The position numbers and the translations under genes are program-made. Under the pieces are notes generated by a model, which made no database searches, was not told the origin of the DNA, and saw only the letters and a program-made list of their open reading frames with translations. DNA of 64,000 bases from the NCBI GenBank assembly GCA_037349105.1, contig JAYJMM010000118.1, positions 3,347,501 to 3,411,500 of the forward strand, read 5' to 3'. The stretch is from Limnomonas spitsbergensis (taxonomy: Eukaryota > Chlorophyta > Chlorophyceae > Chlamydomonadales). Positions 1-11,000 of this stretch are shown in pieces (position 1 is the first letter of the stretch; each line of letters starts with the position of its first letter).

Positions 1-274
1 CCTTTATCCTTACTTCACGTTTAGTGCTGATGACTTCACTTGGCAATAGTTTGCGGCTGTGCAGATGACCACAAGTCATGTGTGCGGTGGACAGGATTAA
101 GGGCTAATTGAAAGCAATAAAGGAAGCTATGTCCTGCTGGACATGAGGGTTGAGAAAATAATGTGGCATGGGCCGAGGCCCTGTCCATGCCATTGGCAGC
201 GGACTAGTCGATACGTGGTTTAACTTCAAATTTAGTTACCTTGTACTCTGATCTCTCCCTCCCCCGTTGTCCAG

Positions 275-3200
275 TTCCTGCCCAACCTCAACACGTGGTC
301 CTTTTCCGGCCAAGTTGCCATTGACGGCAAGGACGCAAACATCTGGCGGCAGCAGTACCGGGATGGGGAGCTGGTGTCCTCATACATGTTCTACACTTCA
401 GTAGAGGACGGCACACCGCTCAAGTTCCACATGTTTGGTGTGAACAAAATGGCAGGGGCACACTTCGATGGTGAGAAGAATGGGGGAAGGGGAGAGCTGG
501 GAGGGTCACTCATGGTGGTAAGGAGGGACCATTTCAGAGTGGATGATCAGAGTGGATCTTTTCAAGTGGAGCGAGTTGGGGGGCATTTGAGACTGGTCGG
601 TCTCCTTAACAGGAGAAGTCAATGGAGCACTTGAAGGGTGGTTTGGAGGAGCAGCTGGAATTGTGATATGGTGACTATTTCTCCAGAAAGGCAACGTCTC
701 TGTCATGTTTTCACAGCTGAATTTGCGCTTCACTGTCCACCCCCCCCCCCCCCCCCCACTTCCAGATCCCAACTTGCACTCCCTTATCCACACCATTGAC
801 ACCTTTCCCACTTCCAGAGTACATCTACGAGTTTTCGTCGTACGTTCCCGTAGCGGCTGGTGCAGCTGACGGTTTTGGAGATACGTTCCAACTGCCCGAT
901 GTATGCAGCGCCAAGGCAGCCGGAAGTACTGCCGACATCGCCTCTGGAGAGCAGCAGCATGGGCGGCACTGGCTGTCCCTTCAGATGTCCATGCTCATGC
1001 CGAGTGCGCACGCACCCCTCGTGAATGCAGCAGGTGTGAACAACAATGGGAAAGGGTGGAGGAAAGGGCGCACTTGCAGGAAGGCGAGGAGGGGGTTGTT
1101 GTCATGACCATTATTGTTGCCACATTGTTTTTACCTGGTTAACGAAGATGAAGGTACACTATCACCAACACTGCAACCGTCTGGAGCTGATGCCCAGCCA
1201 GGTTGCCAAACACGGACGCTTCCAAGTTCCAACCCTGAAGCCCTTAACCTTAAGTTCAGCCATTACTCATAGCCTTGAATCCTCATGCATGACTCTCAAC
1301 CCTCATCCCTTAACCCCAAACCAACCCTCTGCCCCCCATCCTCTCCAGACTCCTACACGCCGCTGTTGGTCACCGCCTACTCCCAGTGGTCCATGTTGCA
1401 TGGTCGAGGGCCTGCCAGAGATACGGCGGAATACCAGCAGAGACTGACCCGATTCCAGGTATGTCTTAAGCATTGAAAACGCGGAACAACTGGGAGGGGG
1501 AAGCTTGGAAATAAATAAATCAGTGTGCTTGCATGTAGCTCTCAGTGGCCAATTCAGTGGAATGCAGATGAATATCTGAATGGTGTTGGGGCTCGTGTTG
1601 GGGTGTAAAATCTGGATCTCTCTGTCTGTAGGTAGCAAATGAATGTTGACTCTCATTGACTGTCAGCCCCACAAGGCCTGCCGGATTTGTTGGTCGAGGC
1701 ACACGACTCACGTCCCCCCTGTGTCCTTGCTCTGCCTGCAGGCAGCCCATGAGCGGGTCGCCTCCCACAACGCCGTGCCGGACAAGAATTACACAATGCA
1801 CCTGGGCAGGTGGGGACATAGCAATGTGTCATCATTAACGAGCAGCCCTAGCATTCTTTATATGCGCCACTACCTTCATTGTTTTTTTGCAGTGGGCCCA
1901 TTCAGCATGTTCAGCATGGTTGTCATGCTGTTACCACCTTGAACCAGGTTGCATCACGCATGCAGGTCCAATGCAATGCAGAACTTTGTTGGGAAGTTAG
2001 GACCTTTCTCCACAGCGAAATCAGTAATATATGGTTGATTAATTACCTGGTTATGGCCGAATATTAATACCGATACCGTGAAATTGTTGTTTCCATTTTT
2101 AAGCATCCCTAATTAACTGTTTGAGAAGTGGAATTGGAGCGTCCGAAGGGCGCATACCTTGCTGATGGGCTGTTCGCAATGCCCGGTGCGCGACGCTCTG
2201 CATCCCTGCATCATGCGTGGAGGGCTGCATGCTAAGGAAGTGTGTCATGCTGGTGGTGCGAGCAGGTTTGCTGACTGGACGGAGGAGGAGTACTACGGCC
2301 TGATGCTGCCTGAGGCTTGGCGCAGGAAGCAGGGCCTGCCCAACCTGAAGCAGGCCAGGAAAGAGGCGGTGAGTGAGGCGGAGGGCATTTGGTGAGGTTC
2401 ACTATTTATGGGGTTCCAAACAATAAAGGCGCCATGAAAAGCAGCTTCAATTTGATGTGAGATTGTGCTTTAAATGCTGCAATACGGCGATCTTGCCAGG
2501 TTGTGTACAAACCGCTATACGACCCTTTCCACTCGAATTTTGACTGAAAATAAGCTCCCATGTGCCACAGCCTTATCCCAGAAAATAGCTATGAAGCAAC
2601 TCAGAATGTCTGCAGTGGCTAAGGATTTTAAACTGTTCCGATGCTGGGTGCCAAAGTATGCAGTTCCTGCCCCTGGTGCATGATAGGTGAGCAGGGCTTC
2701 ATTTCCATGCATGCGATGAGTTGGTGACAAATAAGTTGGGGGCACGTCAATAACACCTGTCCACTTCTTTGTCAGATTTGTCACTTGCCGTAGCCCTTCA
2801 GTACCATTGGGTCACCCTACGCCCACGTCATGTCCCGTCATGCCATAATGAGTCTGTTTCCTCTGTCACTCTCCCCTCTTTGTCCCTCTCTGTCCCTCTG
2901 TGTTGGAGGGTTCCCTCCCTGGCTCTTTTAGGGTCTTTTTGTCTCAGGTCTCCAGGTGTCCTCTCCCTCTTGTATCATGGCTTAGTAGCAGGTCCTGAGG
3001 TGTTCTCTCGCTCTTTCATCATGTATGCATATCATTTGTTGCGGGTCACACATTGCTTATGCTGCAGGTCCTCAAGCGCATCCCGGATGCTTATGACCCC
3101 ATTGCTAAGTTCAAGCGGAAGATGAAGAAAGGTCAGCTCCCCAAAGAGGTGGACTGGAGGGGATCAGGATCAGATCCGGGAGTCAAGGATCAGGTGGGGA

Positions 3201-5289
3201 TGAGAGGAATGGACTTCGACGAGAGGGCATGAGGGATGGCATGCGAAAGAGAGCTTGTGTTCCTTGTTTTTGTTGAATATCAAAGCCTACGTCTACACTC
3301 TCAACCCTCCCCGCTGGGAACCATTACCAATATTGCATCGGAGGATAACATTTAATCATGGGCTCTGCCGGCATATTTCAAATGCCCGTGAAGAGTTCGA
3401 TGGCTGCTGGATGTAGATGGATGGCTAGCGTATAACTTGTGAGTTTTAGTGGATTATGGATTTAAAGGAGCCTCACTATATTGCTATAAAATCCTGAACC
3501 ATTAGCCGCACCCCCCTGGTCGCACTGTTCCATGTTTTCTTCCTTTCTGCTTGCAGGGCATGTGCGGCTCTTGCTGGTCGTTTGGCGCCACAGGCACCAT
3601 GGAGGGCGTGTGGTACCTGCAGACTGGAGAGCGACGCAGCTTCAGCGAGCAGCAGCTGATTGACTGCTCCTTTGACTGGGGCCCGCATGCTTGTGATGGC
3701 GGGGACGCGCGGCCCGGCATTAACTTCATCGCGAACAGCGGGGGCATTGCGATTGAGCAGGACTACTATTACCACTCCACAGTGGACTACTGCGGGTAAG
3801 GGGGAGAGGGAGGGAGAGGGGGGAGGAGAAGGGAAGACTGCTACCAGCCCACTGTCGATTGATGTGAGTAATCCATGCAAGAAGGGAATGGAGGATATGA
3901 GCAAGACTGGGTAATATGATTTGTAAATTAAATGGATTCTAGATAGAACGACCCTGCTTCTACCATGACCTTGGTGCTGCAATGCTGACAGGTGCTCACT
4001 GTCACGCATGCATTAGAGAAGGCGCAATAAACCCTTTCAACCACCACTTGCAATTGTGCAAGCTTCATTGTCTGCCTGTGTAGGGAATATAGGTCCTGGC
4101 TCTTTATTTCTTCTGCTTTGTTAGCACCTGAAGTGGTATAGTGGGCCATTTCCCAGGGGCCTTCCTGGAATCTCATGCCATGCATTTCAAACAAGAGACA
4201 TCGAATTATGTAGTCTCAATTTCCTCTCCCCGTTGTTTCCTTCATCCTGCCCTTCAGTGCTGACAACCACACACGCATTGGGCAGTTTGATGGCTTCCTG
4301 GAGGTTGAGGCGCGTGACGAGGTGGCTCTGATGGAAGCTGTGTTCTCCCTTGGACCTGTGTCCGTGGCAATGGACGCATGTGAGTGGCAGGGGACAAGGG
4401 GAAGGCTTTCATGCAGGCAGCACATCATCAATCCCCTAGAGTATAGGTGGCCATGGAAGTGTGGATGTGTGTGAGGGGTATGGGTATGAGTTTCATGCAG
4501 TCGGAATGCAATTACCCCATCAGTATCAGTTACAAGGTATGCAAGAGTGGGTGGGGGGGGGGGGTCATACGGGGGGGGCTGCTTCCAGGGGGAAGAATCT
4601 CCTTCAGATTTCCTTTTTTATTTTCCATGCTTGTCCCATGAGAAGGTCCCAGTGGCCTAGTATTCTGTTATATTCAAAACAATCTGGCCGAAGTGACTAG
4701 GTAACTTACAGATTTGTTGTAGGATAGTATGTATTATCAGAGGGGAACCAAATTGATCATCCGACCCACCTGCTACACTGCCTGCCACCTGTACTGCCTC
4801 CTGCAGCCCTGGACAGCTTTGGGTACTACAAGGAGGGCGTGTACTACGAGAAGGATTGCTCCAACTACCAGCTGGATCACCAGGTACTCAAGTGGGGAGG
4901 GGGAAGTGCAACTGCCCACCTCATGCTTCACTGCCCCAGCCCCTTGATCCTTTCCACGTTATCCTCTTGGCCCCAAGCATTGCTTATTTGAGGCAAAGGG
5001 ATTGGTCAGTCTGGGCCACAAGCAACCCCCTGTTCCTGCATTCCCTCTTCACCCTGCACCTGATCCCCATTAGGTGCTGCTGTATGGCTACGGCACCTCC
5101 GAGACGGGTCAGGACTACTGGCTCATCAAGAACTCCTGGTCCAAGCTTTACGGCAATGATGGCTTCATCAAGATTGCGCGCGGCCATGACTGCGGCATTG
5201 CGACAGAGGCTGCGGTGGCCGTGGTTGCGGAGGCAAGCCGCAAGCCTGGAGCCGACAGCCGCCGGCTGGAGGGGGTGAGGCAGTGGTGA
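275..5289 (+). CDS. Papain-family (C1A) cysteine protease, 5' end outside window
   Basis: Secretory or lysosomal-type thiol protease. Exons: 275-470, 818-1033, 1349-1458, 1742-1809, 2266-2368, 3068-3193, 3557-3795, 4258-4379, 4807-4883 and 5074-5289 (TGA). All are GT-AG, all phases agree, giving 490 visible residues. An N-terminal domain of about 140 residues precedes an I29-like inhibitor propeptide (motif RFADWTEEEYYGLM). The mature domain starts near KEVDWRG. The catalytic set is complete: oxyanion Gln in VKDQ, Cys in GMCGSCWSFG (visible residue about 279), His in LDHQVLLYGYG (about 418) and Asn in IKNSW (about 439). The extra N-terminal domain recalls Dictyostelium counting-factor-associated protein D, but that is a resemblance from memory. 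The gene probably begins before base 1, because 275 follows an acceptor. Exon 2's 3' border (1033) is the least certain. TGTAA at 5596-5600 is a plausible poly(A) signal. Confidence 0.9.
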
Positions 5290-6045
5290 TGGAGGCATGC
5301 TGCTTCAAGAAGAGGTCAAGGAAAGCTTGAGGTTCTGGGTTCATTAGGACTGACCTTGGACGAAATCTAAGCACTGCCACTGGCATGCTTTGGGGTCTGG
5401 CAGCCCTGACTGTTGCGCACGAAATTCGAAAGGATCGCAAAACGCCAGCTTTTGCAAGAGCATAGCCAGACATCCGCCCTTCGCTTATGAGCTGCTGTTC
5501 TTTCTTTGATTCTGATGTAGCGCTACAAAGGTTGTGGCCAATGGCATTATATGGTGCATGTGTGTCATTTCCTGCTGCGTGATAGTCTTGTATAATGTAA
5601 ACAGTATTGGGTGTCACCGCATGCATTATGTACAAAGACTCCGGAATGATGTTTCTCTGATTGTTAGTTTCCAGTTTTTCTGTCCAGTGGGTGCCATGAG
5701 AGCCTGTGGGATAAGCGCTCTACTTCCGCGACTACTACTTGTCTTGGTAACGCGTGAGGCCTCAGGTCCTGCATGTTATTGCAACGTCGACACATCCACC
5801 ACAGTATGTATCAAAGAATCGGACAGTGTGAGAAGGGGGACAACCATTAGCCTCAGCGGGAGGTCCCTGTGCTGGTCAAGGACAGACTTACCGATTTATA
5901 ATATTGTTTTTTGCGAGCCTTTCATGTGCCAGGGAGGCACTCAATACACCGCTACAACACCATGTGGCCCTCCCCCACTTCCTATGACACCTGTTGCTGC
6001 CGTGTTTCAAAGTGTTTATCTCTTGTCCCTTGTGTCTCCATCCAG

Positions 6046-6103
6046 GCAGTTGGGCGCACATGCGGATTTTTGAGCAGGGCCCAGAGGTGTTACGTCTTGA
6101 TAT
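6046..6103 (+). repeat. Dispersed short repeat, copy 1
   Basis: It shares an ordered block with sites near 18397, 29061 and 53519: CAGTTGGGCG, then a variable stretch, then GAGCAGGGCCCAGAGGTG. In this copy the TGTAA found in the other three is TGTTA. It lies in the sense orientation about 760 bp after the protease stop codon. Whether it is a degraded transposon end, a SINE fragment or a functional 3' element cannot be told from one window. Confidence 0.7.
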
Positions 6104-6160
6104 GGTACCTAGCCCTCATTCGATTCCCTTACTTACTTAGACCTGACTTATATACCATCT

Positions 6161-6200
6161 ATGCGCCTTTGTGCACCCAATGTGGCACACAAAGGCGCAT
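6161..6200. repeat. Perfect 13-bp inverted repeat (hairpin)
   Basis: ATGCGCCTTTGTG at 6161-6173 is the exact reverse complement of 6188-6200, with a 14-nt loop. It sits about 60 bp after dispersed-repeat copy 1. It could form a stable RNA or DNA hairpin. No function can be assigned. Confidence 0.75.
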
Positions 6201-7317
6201 GGATGCCCGGTAGTTGGAGCTGCCACAGTACATGTCGTGAAGGAGCAGGACCCAGAATCAGAGCGGAATCGGCCGAAGGTGCTGTTGATTGCGCTTCATA
6301 AGCTCTGGCCAAATGTGAACCACGCCGGTAATTAAGTATTTGTTTCAAAGAAACCATGAAACTTCGCCTCTTATATGGGGCACGAATAGGAGAGCGGAGA
6401 GTAGCATGCAGAGTGGCCCAAAGCCAAATCTGCACCAGCACCATTCCCGGTACCAGGCGAGGCTTGTTGAGGCAACAGTCATCATAGCTGCGACCCCTGC
6501 TGCTGGACAGGTACCATACAGGAGATGTTTAGAACGGTGCACGCTCGCTGGGCCCAGCTGAACACTCGTGGGGCTGGTAGGGAATGACTAAAGCTCAATT
6601 CCAGCTACCATTCGCACAGCCAGGACCATAGTGCAGCGTGCCCCCCTCCTATGTGAGGGGGGCATGAACATGGAACCCAGCAATCGAGACAGGGGGATAG
6701 AGAAGATCTTGTGGCGGGTACGATTCCTCCACCTTTGGGTACCAGGCAGGAGATGTGTCACATGTACTACAAGGGTATAGCGAAGTCAGCTGACCAGGCA
6801 TTTTGGTCTGCAGGGAAACATCAGCGTGCTCGGTCTCAGCTAGAGCTAGAGCTGCTGCCCCTGCACCAGTGCCCCCCAGTAGTGCCAGAGCACGTGCCTA
6901 CTTCCTCCAGCCGCAGTGGTGCGCATGGGGTAAATTGCCCCAAATGCGTCCCTTTGTCTCCAGACATGGGGCAGCCCGCATATTCCCGGTCATGAAGCTC
7001 AGCTACTAGTCGACGGCCCTGCTCCTGGCGTACACCATTCTCTATAGTTCGGTCTTGCCCGCAAAGCATGTAGACCGCCAGTACTCAGCAGCTGCGGGGC
7101 CCACTCCTCCTCCCCCTCCTGTCTTCTTTCCACTGCACTGGCGGGGCTGTCATGGCAAGGTGGGCCCTGGTCTCCCTCATGTGCTCCCCTGCCTTCTCCG
7201 CTCCCTCAAGGGGGATGAGGCCCAAGGATAGCCTGGAGCGGGAGAATCCTGTTGCTGGCACACCTGTTGCTGTTGTTGCAGCTGTTGCTCCTGTTGTTGC
7301 AACCGCAGCTCCTGGGG

Positions 7318-7608
7318 CTACTGTCGCTGTGGCTGTTGCTCCCTGCCCACGCTCACTTGACCCTCAAGCTCCCCGGCATAACCCTCTTCCAGCACACGTC
7401 TTGTCTGCCCTTCCTGTCCCGTGCCCCCCTCTGCTCTTCTCTCCACACGCCCTGCCTGCCCCGAGCTCCCCTCCGCTCTATCCTCTGCGCGGGCCTCCAT
7501 CAGCCTGTCCAGCGTCACGTCCGGGTCTGGTGAAGGTCCCAGCAGGTGTTGGCGCTGCTGCTGCCACAGGACCAAAGCCTGTCGCCGTCCCATCTGCACA
7601 CAAAGCAT
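7318..7608 (-). CDS. Possible Gln/Glu-rich terminal exon of the RING-CH gene
   Basis: On the minus strand a TTTGTGTGCAG acceptor is followed by an open frame of about 96 codons ending in TAG at 7318. The protein is charged and Gln/Glu-rich, with motifs such as LWQQQRQHLL and VTLDRLMEARAED, which suits a coiled-coil tail. A second minus-strand segment with a strong GTAAGT donor (near 7848) reads QAELILEQKLL. I could not find phases joining these to the upstream RING-CH exons, which also have their own nearer stop at 8048. It may be an alternative 3' end, a separate gene, or non-coding. A proline/alanine-rich open frame covers the same DNA on the plus strand. Confidence 0.3.
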   Translation of the reverse strand: MLCVQMGRRQALVLWQQQRQHLLGPSPDPDVTLDRLMEARAEDRAEGSSGQAGRVERRAEGGTGQEGQTRRVLEEGYAGELEGQVSVGREQQPQRQ

Positions 7609-8047
7609 GGGCCAGGGGGAAGGGTGGATGGAGTGAACAGTACAGGGTGAAGCGCCATATATCCAATAGCATATGTGATATGTCAGGGTCAAAGGTTTGG
7701 GAGATTTTCAGTGCATGGTGGAGTGCCATAAACCCTTTAGCATATGTCAGGGTCATGGGTCCTGGGCAAATGGCTGTGCCCAAAAGGTATCTCGCTGATA
7801 GGTTCTTTGCTGAGATCTGGTGTCGGGACAGAAGCTTCTTTCCTCCACTTACAAAGCAGCTTCTGTTCCAGGATCAGCTCCGCTTGGGGCCGATGCCACC
7901 TCAGCATGGTCCACACCCCAGCCCACAGTGGTTACACTGTGACCCATCCATGTCGAGGCTGCCTTAGACCCTTGCACCCTATCTAAGAAATAAAAGGATC
8001 ATGAACGGCAAGCGTGCACACGAGCGCCCCCTATTGGCACATGCTTG

Positions 8048-11000
8048 TTACAAGCTCCTGCTGAACCAGCGCTGTTGAATGCATGGATTCTGCAATGACA
8101 CCTGCACATCCCTCAACATCTGGGCCGTCTCCGATCCTGCATGCCTTCCAAGAAGGCGGATGGTCTTCATTCCCACCTGCTGTCGGGGACGGGTCTTCAT
8201 TGCCACCCGCCCATCCCTTCCCAATCCTCCCCTTCTCACACCCCGCAAGACCCATGCCTTCCCATCCAGTATATCTCAAAGCGGGTTTTGAGAGCCATAA
8301 ATCCACCCAGCCTTCCTTCCCCCCTCTCAAATCCCTCACCTGCAATTCCGCGTCCCTCATTAGCAGCACCTCCGCATGCTCAGACTCCCAGGCATCTCGT
8401 TGCTGCCTGACCAACCTAGGGGCCAGGCGGGCAAGCAGGGGCAGAGATAGGGAGGCAGGTCATGGCCAGGATATGAGACAAAGGGGAAAACAGGGGAGGA
8501 GGGAGGACGGAGGAGGGCGATTTTCACACGTTCCAGTCCATTGACCCCATGTGCCTCTCTGCCTCACACCACATCACGGTATTATAGTCCATGATGTCAG
8601 GATTATCAAAGTTAGGGTTCAAGTACTGTATACCTCAACTTGCATCCTCACTGGGGGTTGGTGTAGCAGGGTTGAGTGCAACAGTTTAGGTTGCAGGGTG
8701 AAGCCATGAACCGTAAGCCACGCTGCTCGTGGATAAAGCAAGATTACATGTTGAAAGCTTTGATGCCTCCCTCTCACTGATAATGGGTGTAGCAGGTCAC
8801 GGGCAGCACCACTGCCGCCAGCCCGGTGTTATAGGGCCACGCTGCCACGATTCCAATCGAGCTCCACAACACCATGTAGCTGATGAACACTGGAAGGGAG
8901 GCGGGTAGGTGGGTGGGTGCCAGTAGGAGACAGGGCGAGGGAGCAAGGGCAGACAGGGTCCACATTCAACCCATGGAGGATAGACCCTAGGGTTAATTTC
9001 ACCCTCAGCACAGCCCTAAACCATTCAGTGCACACGCCCCAGGCAGCCATAATCTCACCAGCTGCTGTGAGGGTCCATGCTGCCATGGTGAAGGGTTGCT
9101 CGTGCCGCCTCTGCCAATGGGGGCAGCGGCTGGCGGTCAGCTGAATCGCGGCTGAAAGGAAAAAGGGGGGGGAAACCGAGATGGGAAATCATGTGATAAT
9201 GGATGGAGCAGAATCCTGGTTGTTTACCTCAGCAAACATCATGAGTTGAGCAGCAGTGCGGCACACAGCAAACATCAGTCTGTGACAAGGGTGCAAAATT
9301 AACGAGGGCAATGGTTTGAAGATTTCCCCCATGCCGCAGCTCACCTTTGAGATCGGCATCGATGCTGGTGATGGTCATGTTCCCCCCAGTTCCCCCCCCC
9401 CTCCTGGCTGCATGCCTCTGCTCACCTTTCAGTCCGGTATAGATGATGGTGATTGGCGTACATATGACAATGATGACAACCAGCAGGTCCCCGCGCAGCC
9501 ACATGAACACGTCGTATTCCCCACGCGCCCATCCCAGCAGCGTGGCCATCAGCACCAGGATCCCCATGGTGCCACATCTGAAGAGAGGAAGGCGCAGGTG
9601 CAGGGGGGGGGGGAGGTGTGATCACCATGCGTTGGGGACATATCTTGAGGTGAACCAGGAGGAGGTGCAGAGCGAGCGGGGAGCGGGCGGCAGTATGAGG
9701 TTTCGCAGGATACCACATCTGAAGAGGGGAAGGACGAGGAGATGCAGGGGGAGGGAGGGGAAGGTAGGGGGTTCCAATGCTCCTGAGGGCGGTTTGTGCT
9801 TTCCAGGTTGCCCATGACGGTAAATGTGAGGGGAGGGACGGGGAGGTGCAGGGGGACAGTAAGAATGAAAATACACTGCCCAGAGTGCCACATATGAAGA
9901 GAGAGAGAACATGCCGGAGGAGATGTAAGGGGGGCAGGATGAGGTGGGGAGGGGGATGACATGAAATTATGAACCTTGGCCCACAGCAAGGGTGCCAAAG
10001 CTGATTAGGACGAAGGAATGCAGGGAGGTGGGAATGGGGGAGGAATGGAGAGGAGGCCTAGGGTGCCCAGGCTGAGGGTGAAGGAGGAGGAGATGCAGGG
10101 GTTGGCGGCGGGAGGGGTGGACTGTGGAATCAGGCCCAGGGGCACAGAGCTGTAGGGAGGAGAAATATGCCACGACTGACCCTTCCTTAATCGGAAGGGT
10201 CAAGGGATTCAATCTTAGTGATAAGCACCCGTCACCCACATCCTGACCCAGATGCCTGGCCTCGTAAACCCTGCCCTGGTTACTTGTATCCTAGCTGTGA
10301 CCTGCACCCTAAGCCCTACACGCACATGCTGACGAGGATGCTTGGTCTCGGGTAGGCAATGGACTCTGCCACCTGGTGCTCCTGTGCCATGTGTATGACG
10401 GTGTGGGGCTGTTCCATGGAGGCAGCGATGCGGGCTAGCGTGGCGTCACGCTGAGCTGCGCGCAAAGGGAGGGGCGAGCGGGACAGGGGAGGGGGGAGGG
10501 GGGGCAGCGGGACATGGGAGCGGGGAGTAGGGAGCGGGAGGGGGGAGCGGGGAGGGGGGGGGACACAGGGGCGAGGACGGGGGGAACGTGGCTTTGTGCA
10601 AAAGCAGGGGGAACAGGGACATTGGAGCAGGGGGGAGGAGCTGGGACGTTGGAGCGGGGAGGGGGGAGCGGGAAATGAAGAGCGGTATGGGTGTTGAGTG
10701 GGCAGGGTAGATGGCTCACGCTGATAGTGGTACTGGCTGCATCCCTCTACACAACAGTCCGCAACCTGTCCACTGAACTAGGGCGGTGAAATATGAAGTC
10801 AAAAATTGCTGTAACGCCACCTTCAGAAAGAGAGGGAACTTTGTCCCACATAGAACGTGGGAGTGGAGGGATCAGCACAGCTTGGGCCAGGGCCACATCT
10901 GCTCAGTTCGTATCCATCCTTCGTTTTGTAGGCCGAGGTCACCCGACCCCTTGCACCCACCAGCTGTGCCTATAGAGCTCTGGCGCTCATGGTCGACGGA

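Larger units (their letters stand above)
5290..7317. other. Protease 3' UTR and intergenic DNA
   Basis: No convincing coding exon was found on either strand. The stretch holds the presumed protease 3' UTR (TGTAA at 5596), copy 1 of a dispersed short repeat (6046-6103) and a 13-bp-stem hairpin (6161-6200). The open frames here lack splice signals and recognisable domains. Confidence 0.5.

Noticed and set aside
5681..5775. tRNA-like or SINE-like segment sharing GTCCAGTGGGTGCCA with 37090
   Set aside because: Only about 15 bp is clearly shared. The rest does not align well enough to call a family.
7152..7967. 271-codon plus-strand open frame rich in Pro and Ala
   Set aside because: It has low-complexity composition and no splice or domain support. 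The minus strand gives a better exon with an acceptor in the same place.
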